Source: Limiplasma sp045540635 (GTDB lineage Bacteria; Bacillota; Clostridia; Christensenellales; Aristaeellaceae). From it: a DNA stretch of 64,000 bases. The DNA is taken from assembly GCA_045540635.1 (NCBI GenBank), contig JAZQHO010000213.1:1-64000 (forward strand). The letters are read 5' to 3'. Shown here one piece after another: positions 23,068-31,077 of the stretch. Made by a program: the position numbers and the translations under genes. The notes under the pieces are model-generated. The model ran no database searches. It had not been told where the DNA came from and saw only the letters and a list, made by a program, of their open reading frames with translations. Position 1 is the stretch's first letter, and every line of letters starts with the position of its first letter.

Positions 23068-23236
23068 AAGGAAGGAGCGGCCAATGGGAATTCCTGCCGA
23101 AGTTGAGTGAGAGTGCTACCCTTCGTTACCAAACAAACTCCAATTGGTCGAACAGTCGCTTCCGCTTACTCACCATTGGTGAGGGCGCAATTATACGCAC
23201 CGTTCCAGTGCATTGCGTTCATTGGGCTGCAAAAGC

Positions 23237-23272
23237 AAACGAGCATCCGTAATTCTCGACGGATGCTCGTTT
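23237..23272 (+). terminator. Intrinsic terminator in the GNAT-ychF gap
   Basis: A 14-bp perfect stem AAACGAGCATCCGT/ACGGATGCTCGTTT with an 8-base loop. The 170 bases between it and the GNAT stop codon contain no supported gene. Confidence 0.8.
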
Positions 23273-23346
23273 GTTCGTTACAGGATCAATTGTTCCTTAA
23301 GAATCCTCCCCCCCAGCCGGAGGTGATTTGTTCACGCTTTGTTTTA

Positions 23347-23375
23347 TTGCATTTTTTGCATTTTCGGGCTATACT
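23347..23375 (+). promoter_or_regulatory. Promoter of ychF
   Basis: TTGCAT and TATACT with 17-base spacing; leader of about 30 bases. Confidence 0.7.
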
Positions 23376-23411
23376 AAAGTGCACATTAGTATGTACTGAG
23401 GAAGTGGACAG

Positions 23412-24509
23412 ATGAAACTTGGTATCGTAGGTCTCCCCAATGTAGGCAAGAGCACTCTTTTCAACGCTATCACCAAGGCGGGCGCACAGGCCGCCAATTA
23501 TCCCTTCTGCACCATCGAGCCCAACACGGGCATCGTACCCGTGCCCGACAGCCGTCTGGATGTGCTGGCACAGATGTATTCCCCCAAGAAAGTGACCCCT
23601 GCCACCGTTGAGTTCGTGGATATCGCCGGTCTGGTCAAGGGTGCCAGCCGTGGCGAAGGTCTTGGCAACAAGTTTCTCTCCCACATCCGCGAGGTGGATG
23701 CCATCGTGCATGTGGTTCGCTGCTTCGAAGATGAGAACATCATCCATGTGGATGGCTCCATCGACCCGGTGCGCGATATCGAGGTCATCCAGCTGGAGCT
23801 GATCCTTGCCGACCTTGAAACCGTGCAGAAGCGCACCGACAAGGCCCGTCACCTGTTCCGCGGCGGCGACAAGAAGATGGCTGCCGAAGCTGAGCTGGGC
23901 GAACGCCTGCAGGCCCATCTGGAGGCCGAAAAGCCCGCCCGCACCCTCTCCATGACCGACGATGAAAAAGCGATTGTCAACAGCTGGTTCCTGCTGACCG
24001 ACAAGCCCGTCATCTACGCCGCCAATATTGCCGACAGCGATGTGGGCGAAGGCGAAAATGACCTGCCCTATGTGAAGGCCGTCAAGGAGCTGGCAGACAG
24101 CGAAGGCTCTCAGGTATTTATCGTCAGTGCGCAAATCGAAGAAGAGATCGCCCAGATGGATGCGGATGAAAAGGCCGAGTTCCTTACCGAGCTGGGGCTT
24201 GGCCAGAGCGGTCTGGATCGCCTCATTGCCGCCAGCTACGAGCTGCTGGGTCTCCAGTCCTTCCTGACCGCCGGTGCCGACGAGTGCCGCGCATGGACCA
24301 TCACCCGCGGCACAAAGGCTCCTCAGGCTGCCGGTAAGATCCACACCGATTTCGAGCGCGGCTTCATCCGTGCAGAAGTGGTCTCCTACGACGACCTGAC
24401 CACCCATGGCAGCATGAATGCCTGCAAGGAAAAGGGTCTGGTGCGCAGTGAGGGCAAGGAATATGTGATGCAGGACGGCGATATCGTGCTGTTCCGCTTC
24501 AATGTGTAA
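23412..24509 (+). CDS. ychF: Redox-regulated ATPase YchF (Obg-family GTPase-like)
   Basis: A 365-residue cytoplasmic P-loop protein of full family length. G1 GLPNVGKSTLFNAIT, the switch region FCTIEPNTGIVPVPD, G3 DIAGLVKGASRGEGLGN and the C-terminal TGS-like domain (SFLTAGADECRAWTITRGTKAPQAAGKIHTDF) are all present. The G4 specificity motif of true GTPases is altered in the family, which prefers ATP. It binds ribosomes and affects oxidative-stress responses. It has its own promoter, and the ATP-grasp gene follows after 15 bases. Confidence 0.97.
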   Translation: MKLGIVGLPNVGKSTLFNAITKAGAQAANYPFCTIEPNTGIVPVPDSRLDVLAQMYSPKKVTPATVEFVDIAGLVKGASRGEGLGNKFLSHIREVDAIVHVVRCFEDENIIHVDGSIDPVRDIEVIQLELILADLETVQKRTDKARHLFRGGDKKMAAEAELGERLQAHLEAEKPARTLSMTDDEKAIVNSWFLLTDKPVIYAANIADSDVGEGENDLPYVKAVKELADSEGSQVFIVSAQIEEEIAQMDADEKAEFLTELGLGQSGLDRLIAASYELLGLQSFLTAGADECRAWTITRGTKAPQAAGKIHTDFERGFIRAEVVSYDDLTTHGSMNACKEKGLVRSEGKEYVMQDGDIVLFRFNV

Positions 24510-24524
24510 AGAGGGTTCAAAGCA

Positions 24525-25535
24525 ATGAGCAGGCTTTCGTTCTTTTTCAAACGGTTGGTACGGATGGATTTCAAGGCTATGTGGAAAACCACGGGCATCC
24601 TCAGGGAACGCAGCGGCAAAAGCCGCCTGTGGCTGCTTTGCGATATGCTCCGCTGCGCCCTCAAGTACAACGCGGGCTATGTGGACTACAAGATCGCCCA
24701 GATGTACCGCCTGAACGACGAACAGAAAAAGACCCAGATCACACGCGGGCTGAGCAATACCATCGTGCGCCGGATGAACGACAAGGCATACTGGTACCTG
24801 TTCGACGACAAAGCCACCTTCAACAACCTTTTCAAGGACGAGGTTGGCCGCAACTGGATGAAGGTGGACGACCAGACCACCGTGGAGACGCTCTCCGCCT
24901 TTCTGGCAGAGAATGGCGACCTGATCGCCAAACCCCTGGAGGGCAGCAGCGGCGTGGGCATCGAGCGCTTTACCCGCGACCACTGGGAGGGCCGCGAGGC
25001 CGACTTCCTTGCGGAGCTGCGGCAGAAGCAGATCGGCATCATCGAGGAGCGGGTCATCCAGCACCCGGAAATGATGCGCATGTGCCCCACCTCCGTCAAC
25101 ACCATCCGCATCGCCACCCTGCTGGGCGACAAGAAGCAGGGCATCGTGTATGCCTTCCTGCGCATCGGCAACGGCAACGTGATGGATAACGTGGATCAAG
25201 GCGGCATGGCTGCCCGGGTGGATCTGGCCACCGGCACCCTGCTCACCGTGGGTGCCGACAAACAGGGCAACACCTTTACTCAGCACCCCATCACCGGTAC
25301 CGATATCATCGGCTTTACGGTGCCCTTCTTTGAAGAAGCCAAAGCCATGTGTCTCAACGCTGCCCAGAAAGTGCCTCAGATGCGCTTTGTGGCATGGGAC
25401 GTTGCCATCACCGAGAAGGGACCTGTATTCATCGAGGGCAACAGCTTCCCCAGCCATGCGGTGCCTCAGTTTGCAGCCCACTACCCGGACGGTATCGGCA
25501 TAATGCGCGAGTTCCGGGAGTTTATCGACATCTGA
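24525..25535 (+). CDS. Sugar-transfer-associated ATP-grasp protein
   Basis: A 336-residue cytoplasmic ATP-grasp enzyme. The N-terminal 100 residues are basic and helical. Core motifs are LIAKPLEGSSGVGIERF (ATP-binding lysine and glycine loop), IIEERVIQHPEMM, SVNTIRIATLL and, for metal binding, VAWDVAITEKGPVFIEGNSFP. This fits the ATPgrasp_ST family, commonly found in capsule and exopolysaccharide loci. The substrate is not known; a carboxylate-amine ligation onto a glycan or amino acid is the usual suggestion. No glycosyltransferase is nearby: it sits between ychF (15 bases) and the C11 protease (68 bases). Confidence 0.85.
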   Translation: MSRLSFFFKRLVRMDFKAMWKTTGILRERSGKSRLWLLCDMLRCALKYNAGYVDYKIAQMYRLNDEQKKTQITRGLSNTIVRRMNDKAYWYLFDDKATFNNLFKDEVGRNWMKVDDQTTVETLSAFLAENGDLIAKPLEGSSGVGIERFTRDHWEGREADFLAELRQKQIGIIEERVIQHPEMMRMCPTSVNTIRIATLLGDKKQGIVYAFLRIGNGNVMDNVDQGGMAARVDLATGTLLTVGADKQGNTFTQHPITGTDIIGFTVPFFEEAKAMCLNAAQKVPQMRFVAWDVAITEKGPVFIEGNSFPSHAVPQFAAHYPDGIGIMREFREFIDI

Positions 25536-25603
25536 TCTCCTGCGGCGCTGCCGCTTGAAGATGCCTTTTTTCCAAAAGAACAGCCGAAGGGGGTATCCGA
25601 CCC

Positions 25604-28096
25604 ATGAAAAAATGGCTCAGTTTGATCCTTTGCCTCTGCCTGATGCTGGCACCCTTTACCGCCGGCGAGGCCGCCAACGACACCTTTACGCTGATGATCT
25701 ACCTTTGCGGTACCGATCTGGAATCCAGAGCCGGTATGGCTACCTCCGACCTGACTGAGATGGTCAAGAGCGGTGTTGTCAAGAACGGCGATGTGACTGT
25801 CTACATCCAGACCGGCGGCACCTCCAAGTGGCAGACCAGCGGCATTGCCAACCGCAAGGCCGAGCGCTGGACACTCAGCAAAAACGGTCTGAAGCAGCTG
25901 GAAAGCTTGGGCAGCGTCAACATGGGCGATGATGCCTCCCTCCAGAGCTTTCTGGAATACGGCTTTGAAAACTTCCCCGCAGACCGCTATGGCCTCATCA
26001 TGTGGGACCATGGCTCCGGCGCTACCGGTGGCCTGTGCCACGACGAGATCACCGGCGACAGCCTGTACTACCCGGAGATCTACAGCGCCCTCAAAAACGC
26101 CACCAAGGGCATGCGCGGCACGCCCTTCGCCTTCGTGGGCTTTGATGCCTGCCTGATGGGCAGCTACGAAATGGCACTGCACCTCGCGCCCTTTGCCGAG
26201 TACATGATCGCCAGTGAGGAGCTGGAACCCGGTACCGGCTGGGCCTACAACGGCTGGCTGCCCGCGCTGGTCAGCAACCCCGGTATTTCTGTGGAAAAGC
26301 TGGGCAAGACCATTGTAGACAGCTTCGTAAACGGTATTCAGCAGTACAGCCGCAGCGAGTACGCCACCCTTTCTGTGATCGATCTTTCCCGGATGGATCA
26401 GCTGCAGGATGCGGTGGAGGATATGGCCGTGTCGCTGAACAAGCAGCTGGAGAGCGATTTCAGCACCCTCTCCCGCCTGCGCCAGAACATGCGCTCCTTT
26501 GGCGAGATCTCCAACGCCGCCTCCGACATGGTGGATATGACCACCTACGCTGAGGTGTTCTCCCGCTTCGACGCTTCCGCTGCTGCCAACATCAAGGAAG
26601 CACTGGAGGACGTGGTGGTCTACTCCCGCCACACCAGCAACCTTTCCGGCGTGACGGGTCTGAGCATTCTGGTGCCCTTCTCCACCCGCTACAACGCTTC
26701 CACCTACATGAAGCAGTACGATACCCAGAACCTGACCCCCAAGCATACTGCTTTTGTGGAGGCTTTTATCGGCAAGATCGGCTCCGGCTCCTCAGGCGGC
26801 TATGGTCTGGCCGACCTGTTCGGTTTTGGCTCCCCCACCGTTTCCTCCCAGAGCGTGCAGTCTGCCGAGATCGACTGGTTCTCCCAATACGCCAGCGATG
26901 CGGACAGCTACTCTCAGAACGCCAGCGACCTGTGGGGCAGCCTGTACGGCTCCGGCTATCAGGAGAGCAACAGTTCCGACTTCTCGCTGGATTCCTTCCT
27001 GGGCATGCTGCTGGGCGGCAGCACCGGCTCCGGCTACAACAGCTCCTATGACAGCTACTCCTCCAGCCTTTGGGGCGATATGAGCGGCTACAGCGACAGC
27101 AGCTTCGCCACCGACAGCGGCTACAGCAACGATTTCTGGAGCGATATTCTGGGCGGTGGCACCACCGGCAGCAATACCGGCAGCAGCTCTTCCGGTACGG
27201 GCAGTTCCTCCGGCTCTGCACTTGATTTCTGGGGCTTCACCACCGCCACCGAGGCACCTCAGCCCACCGCCACCCCCGCCGCAGGCAACCTGCTGGACTT
27301 CTGGGGGCTCGTTTCCGCTACCGAAGCACCTCAGCCCACCGCCACGCCCAACAACAGCCTGCTGGATTTCTGGGGCCTTACCGGCAATACCACCGCACCT
27401 GCCCAGAGCAGCGCACAGGTGACTGTGCAGACCGACGAAGGCGAAGTAACGCTGAATAACCCCTTTGCGGGCAGCGACAGTGAATATGCCTATACCATGG
27501 AGCTGACCCCCGAACAGCTTGAGGTGCTTGGCAAGGTAGAGGCCAACCTGATGATGGACATCAGCGACCCCGACTTTGAGTGCTATGTGGAGCTGGGCTA
27601 TGTGCAGGACGTGATCGTTGACTGGAACCGCGGTAAGATCTACGGCCTGTTTGACGGCACGTGGGGTCATCTGGATGGTCAGATGGTCTGCATGTACGAT
27701 CAGGTGGCCCACGACCGCTACGTGCGTTCCCTGATCCCCATCACGCTCAACGGCGAGGCCACCTATCTGCTCATCACCTTCGATGAGGAAAACCCCAACG
27801 GCACCGTGCTGGGCACCACCGAGGGCTGGACAGAAAACGGCATGCCCGCCCGCGGCGTTACCAAGCTGAAGAAGGGCGATGTGGTCATTCCCCAGTACGA
27901 GCTCATCTACTGGGATGCCGATGGCAACCAGTGTGTGGAACCCTTCGAGGGCGATCCCATCACCGTTGGCTCCAGCCTGACCATTCCCTTTGCCTTTGAG
28001 CAGGTGGAAGGCGATGTGGACTATGTCTACGGCTTCTGCCTGACCGATATTTACGGCGACGAAGTACTCTCCGACTTTATGACCCTGTCCTATTGA
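25604..28096 (+). CDS. Secreted clostripain-family (C11) cysteine peptidase with repetitive linker
   Basis: An 830-residue exported protease. A signal peptide (about 1-23) precedes the C11 domain, with catalytic H136 (IMWDHGSGATGG) and C183 (FAFVGFDACLMGSYEMAL); the domain extends to about 390. A Ser/Gly/Tyr-rich low-complexity stretch (about 390-600) follows. It ends in three repeats of LDFWG-type motifs separated by TEAPQPTATP (near 540, 565 and 587). The last about 200 residues are a beta-rich domain (NPFAGSDSEYAYTMELTP to ILSDFMTLSY-like end). C11 enzymes cut after Arg/Lys and often self-process. No sortase motif or transmembrane anchor is visible. It lies 29 bases ahead of the PPK2 gene. 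Confidence 0.9.
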   Translation: MKKWLSLILCLCLMLAPFTAGEAANDTFTLMIYLCGTDLESRAGMATSDLTEMVKSGVVKNGDVTVYIQTGGTSKWQTSGIANRKAERWTLSKNGLKQLESLGSVNMGDDASLQSFLEYGFENFPADRYGLIMWDHGSGATGGLCHDEITGDSLYYPEIYSALKNATKGMRGTPFAFVGFDACLMGSYEMALHLAPFAEYMIASEELEPGTGWAYNGWLPALVSNPGISVEKLGKTIVDSFVNGIQQYSRSEYATLSVIDLSRMDQLQDAVEDMAVSLNKQLESDFSTLSRLRQNMRSFGEISNAASDMVDMTTYAEVFSRFDASAAANIKEALEDVVVYSRHTSNLSGVTGLSILVPFSTRYNASTYMKQYDTQNLTPKHTAFVEAFIGKIGSGSSGGYGLADLFGFGSPTVSSQSVQSAEIDWFSQYASDADSYSQNASDLWGSLYGSGYQESNSSDFSLDSFLGMLLGGSTGSGYNSSYDSYSSSLWGDMSGYSDSSFATDSGYSNDFWSDILGGGTTGSNTGSSSSGTGSSSGSALDFWGFTTATEAPQPTATPAAGNLLDFWGLVSATEAPQPTATPNNSLLDFWGLTGNTTAPAQSSAQVTVQTDEGEVTLNNPFAGSDSEYAYTMELTPEQLEVLGKVEANLMMDISDPDFECYVELGYVQDVIVDWNRGKIYGLFDGTWGHLDGQMVCMYDQVAHDRYVRSLIPITLNGEATYLLITFDEENPNGTVLGTTEGWTENGMPARGVTKLKKGDVVIPQYELIYWDADGNQCVEPFEGDPITVGSSLTIPFAFEQVEGDVDYVYGFCLTDIYGDEVLSDFMTLSY

Positions 28097-28125
28097 TTCT
28101 GCGACATACCAAGGAGGCGAGCGCC

Positions 28126-30159
28126 ATGACCCCCTGGGAAACCATCATTGACGAACTGTTTTTTGCCGGGCGCAGAAGAGTAACTGCCGAAACCGCCGAG
28201 AAGCCTGTCACTGCGGAAGCTCCTGCCGTGGAAGCTCCTGCCGCCAAGGAGGCCGCTCCTGCGGTAAAAGCCGCCCCCAAGCCCATGAGCCTGTGGGATT
28301 CTGTGGTGGATGAGATCTTCTTCGGCGGACGGGAGACGGCTGCGCTGGCTGCTGCTATGGCTGCAGAAGAACCCGCTGCAGCAGAGGAAGTTGCAGAAGT
28401 CGAGCCCACTATCGAAACAACAGAGGAGACCCCTGCCGAAGCTGCCGCGGAAGCTCCTGCCGCCAAGGAAGCCGCTCCTGCGGTAAAAGCCGCCCCCAAG
28501 CCCATGAGCCTGTGGGATTCTGTGGTGGATGAGATCTTCTTCGGTGGGCGGGAGACGGCTGCGCTGGCTGCTGCTATGGCTGCGGAAGAACCCGCTGCAG
28601 CAGAGGAAGTTGCAGAAGTCGAGCCCATGATCGAGACGGCAGAAGAGAGCTCTGCCAATGCCGCTGTGGACACCGCCGCCAATGAAAACGGCGAGCCCTC
28701 CCCCGCTGCCCCGGAAGCTTTCGATTTCAGTGCTGCTGAAGAGACGATGATGGCACTGCAGCAGAAGCTGAAGGAGTTGAAGATCCCCATGGTGATCGTT
28801 CTGGAAGGCTGGCAGGCCTCCGGCAAGGGCACCATCGCCGGGGAGCTGCTGGAAGGGTTGGATCCCCGCGGATACGATGTATGCGTTCGTGAGCGCTTCC
28901 CCGAAGAGGAAAACTGCTACCCGGCGCTGCACCGCTACTGGATCCATATGCCCAGGCAGGGCAAGATCTCGCTGTTTATCGGCAGCTGGTACCATGATCT
29001 ATGCGCCATGCTGGTAAAGGGCAAGCATCCCCGCCGGGCTGCCCGCCGGCAGGAGCAGATCCGCATGATGGAGCAGATGCTCCTGCGGGACGGTGCTGTG
29101 ATCGAGAAATTTTTCCTTGATGTACCTGCCAAAGTGCAGAAAAAGCGCCTGAAGGAGATGGACAGCCGCAAGGCGACCCGCAGCACGCTTACCAAGGCAG
29201 ACTGGGCACAGAACCGCCATTACGACCGTTGGCAGCAGGCATACCGCAGGCTGCTGGAGGAGACCAACCTGCCCGGCAGCGAATGGCATCTGCTGAACGG
29301 TGAGGATAAAAAGGCCTGCAAGCGGGCACTGTACGAGACCCTGATCTCCTCTATGGAAAAGGCTATCGCGCAGCGGCAGGCAGGCGACCGCAGCTGGGAT
29401 ACCGAGACCATTACCGACCATGACCCCATCCCCACGGAGCCTATCCCGGAGCTGGAGCTGTATGAAACAGAATTGGTGCTGGATCGGGAATACAAGGCTG
29501 CTCTCAGCGCATTGCAAAAGAAGCTGCACAAGCTGCAATATGAGCTGTACAGCCGGGGCATTCCGGTCGTGATCGCCTTTGAGGGCTGGGATGCAGCAGG
29601 CAAGGGCGGCAGCATCCGCCGTCTGACCAGCGGTCTGGATCCTCGCGGCTTTGCGGTGATACCCGTGGCCTCCCCCACCGCTGAGGAGAAGGAGCACCAT
29701 CACCTGTGGCGCTTCTGGAAAGACCTGCCCAAGAACGGTGATATCCGCATTTTCGACCGCACCTGGTACGGCCGGGTGATGGTGGAGCGGCTGGAGGGCT
29801 TCTGCACCGAAGCCCAGTGGAAGCGCAGCTACGAGGAAATGAATCTGTTTGAGCAGGAGCTGACCGATGCGGGCGCTGTGGTATGCAAGTTCTGGCTGCA
29901 CATCAGCCCCGATGAGCAGCTGAAGCGCTTCAACAGCCGCGCCTCCAATCCGGATAAGCAGTGGAAGATCACAGACGAGGACTGGCGCAACCGCGAAAAG
30001 TGGTCTCTCTATGAGGAAGCCGTCAACGACATGCTCCAGAAAACCAATACCGCCTATGCGCCATGGACTGTGGTGGAAGCAGACAGCAAGCACTTTGCCC
30101 GCGTTAAGGTGCTGGAGACTGTTGTGGCTGCCATTGAAAAGCGGCTGAAAGCGGAATGA
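28126..30159 (+). CDS. Tandem-domain PPK2 (polyphosphate:AMP phosphotransferase type) with repetitive N-terminus
   Basis: A 677-residue protein with two PPK2 domains. The first (about 215-430) has Walker A EGWQASGKGT (from E227). Where the lid motif should be it reads GSWYHDLCAML, so this half may be inactive. The second (about 460-670) has EGWDAAGKGGSIRR (from E486), VIPVASPTAEEKEHHHLWRF and IFDRTWYGRVMVERLEG, all intact. Two-domain class II PPK2 enzymes make ADP from AMP and polyphosphate. The first 200 residues are unusual: three copies of W(D/E)SVVDEIFFGGR-like helices (near residues 4, 57 and 130) joined by Ala/Pro/Lys/Glu linkers. ATG 28126 follows AAGGAGG. Confidence 0.92.
   Translation: MTPWETIIDELFFAGRRRVTAETAEKPVTAEAPAVEAPAAKEAAPAVKAAPKPMSLWDSVVDEIFFGGRETAALAAAMAAEEPAAAEEVAEVEPTIETTEETPAEAAAEAPAAKEAAPAVKAAPKPMSLWDSVVDEIFFGGRETAALAAAMAAEEPAAAEEVAEVEPMIETAEESSANAAVDTAANENGEPSPAAPEAFDFSAAEETMMALQQKLKELKIPMVIVLEGWQASGKGTIAGELLEGLDPRGYDVCVRERFPEEENCYPALHRYWIHMPRQGKISLFIGSWYHDLCAMLVKGKHPRRAARRQEQIRMMEQMLLRDGAVIEKFFLDVPAKVQKKRLKEMDSRKATRSTLTKADWAQNRHYDRWQQAYRRLLEETNLPGSEWHLLNGEDKKACKRALYETLISSMEKAIAQRQAGDRSWDTETITDHDPIPTEPIPELELYETELVLDREYKAALSALQKKLHKLQYELYSRGIPVVIAFEGWDAAGKGGSIRRLTSGLDPRGFAVIPVASPTAEEKEHHHLWRFWKDLPKNGDIRIFDRTWYGRVMVERLEGFCTEAQWKRSYEEMNLFEQELTDAGAVVCKFWLHISPDEQLKRFNSRASNPDKQWKITDEDWRNREKWSLYEEAVNDMLQKTNTAYAPWTVVEADSKHFARVKVLETVVAAIEKRLKAE
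28231..28407 (+). repeat. Direct repeat copy 1 in the PPK2 N-terminal region (177 bases)
   Basis: Nearly identical to 28450-28626, period 219 bases (73 codons), only a few substitutions. It encodes an APAAKEAAPAVKAAPKP linker, the SLWDSVVDEIFFGGRE helix and an Ala/Glu-rich tail. Confidence 0.9.
28450..28626 (+). repeat. Direct repeat copy 2 in the PPK2 N-terminal region (177 bases)
   Basis: Second copy of 28231-28407. The near-identity at silent positions as well as coding ones points to a recent in-frame duplication. Confidence 0.9.
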
Positions 30160-30178
30160 TCATCGTAAGCCGGTTGCC

Positions 30179-30207
30179 TTGCCTTTTCCGGTGCTTTGTG
30201 CTATGAT
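30179..30207 (+). promoter_or_regulatory. Promoter of the pnuC leader
   Basis: TTGCCT and TATGAT with 17-base spacing, giving a leader of about 97 bases. Confidence 0.6.
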
Positions 30208-30237
30208 GACTGCACTGCCACCGGGTAGGAATGCAAC

Positions 30238-30293
30238 AAGCATTCGTACACGCATCGTTAGGTCTTTGAAGATGCGTGTGCGGATGCTTTTTT
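30238..30293 (+). terminator. Attenuator terminator in the pnuC leader
   Basis: Long interrupted stem AAGCAT-CG-ACACGCATC / GATGCGTGT-CG-ATGCTT with a 14-base loop, followed by TTTTTT. It lies only 3 bases before the GGAGG of pnuC, between promoter and gene, so it should act as a regulatory attenuator. Confidence 0.8.
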
Positions 30294-30310
30294 ATTGGAG
30301 GTACGGCGTT

Positions 30311-31021
30311 ATGAGATCCGGCTATTTTACCACCGGCGAAAAGCTTCTGTGGGGTATATCTGTTGCGGCAGTGCTGCTGTCGTTTCTGCTGTTCGGGGGT
30401 GGCGGCTGGCTTACGCTGGCAGCCTCGCTGATCGGTGTTACCTCGCTGATCTACAACGCCAAGGGCAATCCCTTCGGGCAGCTGCTGATGGTGCTCTTCA
30501 GCCTGATGTACGGAGTCATTTCGTGGCAGGAGCGCTACTACGGAGAAATGATCACCTATCTGGGCATGACCATGCCCATGGCGGTATTTGCGCTTGTTTC
30601 ATGGCTGCGGCATCCCTTTGAGGGCAAGCGCTCCGAAGTGACGGTCAACCGCATCGCCCGGGGCGAGTGGCTGCTTTTGGGCGCACTGACCCTTCTGGTA
30701 ACACTGCTGTTTTTTTGGATCCTGCGATCTTTCAATACACAGCAGCTGTTTTTCAGCACCCTGTCGGTGACAACCAGCTTTCTGGCGGTGTACCTGACGT
30801 GGCGGCGCAGCCCGCTCTTTGCGTTGGCCTATGCCGCAAACGATGTGGTGCTGATCATTCTCTGGTGTCTGGCAGCGGTGCAGGATTGCTCCTGCCTGTC
30901 GGTGGTGGTTTGCTTTGTGGCTTTCCTTGCCAACGATATTTATGGCTACCTGAGCTGGCGGCGCATGGCACACCGGCAGGCAGCCCTGCGGGACGATCTG
31001 ACCGTATGGCCAGATCGCTGA
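30311..31021 (+). CDS. pnuC: PnuC-family vitamin transporter (nicotinamide riboside type)
   Basis: A 236-residue membrane protein with about seven hydrophobic helices. Family-like segments are IGVTSLIYNAKGNPFGQLLMVLFSLMYG near the N-terminus, WQERYYGEMITYLGMTMP, and FALAYAANDVVLIILWCLAAV near the C-terminus. PnuC facilitates uptake of nicotinamide riboside for NAD synthesis; close relatives carry thiamine (PnuT) or riboflavin (PnuX), so the substrate is not certain. ATG 30311 has GGAGG 9 bases upstream. An in-frame extension through the leader exists, but the terminator inside it argues against its use. Expression probably depends on escaping that terminator. Confidence 0.88.
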   Translation: MRSGYFTTGEKLLWGISVAAVLLSFLLFGGGGWLTLAASLIGVTSLIYNAKGNPFGQLLMVLFSLMYGVISWQERYYGEMITYLGMTMPMAVFALVSWLRHPFEGKRSEVTVNRIARGEWLLLGALTLLVTLLFFWILRSFNTQQLFFSTLSVTTSFLAVYLTWRRSPLFALAYAANDVVLIILWCLAAVQDCSCLSVVVCFVAFLANDIYGYLSWRRMAHRQAALRDDLTVWPDR

Positions 31022-31030
31022 ACCCCAAAA

Positions 31031-31063
31031 GAAGCGGTTGCAGACTTGCTCTGCAACCGCTTC
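31031..31063 (-). terminator. Terminator between convergent pnuC and YgjP-like genes
   Basis: A 13-bp stem GAAGCGGTTGCAG/CTGCAACCGCTTC with a 7-base loop, followed by TTTT on the minus strand. It can also serve pnuC on the plus strand. Confidence 0.8.
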
Positions 31064-31077
31064 ATAAATCGTTCTTT

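Noticed and set aside
23286..25481. 731-codon minus-strand frame across ychF and the ATP-grasp gene
   Set aside because: Antisense to two strongly supported genes with ribosome-binding sites and conserved motifs.
28231..28626. CRISPR-like or mobile repeat
   Set aside because: Two in-frame 177-base copies within a coding region, no spacers or terminal inverted repeats; a coding duplication explains them.
30211..30310. In-frame N-terminal extension of PnuC through the leader
   Set aside because: The frame would be translated through the terminator hairpin and lacks a ribosome-binding site, whereas ATG 30311 has GGAGG.
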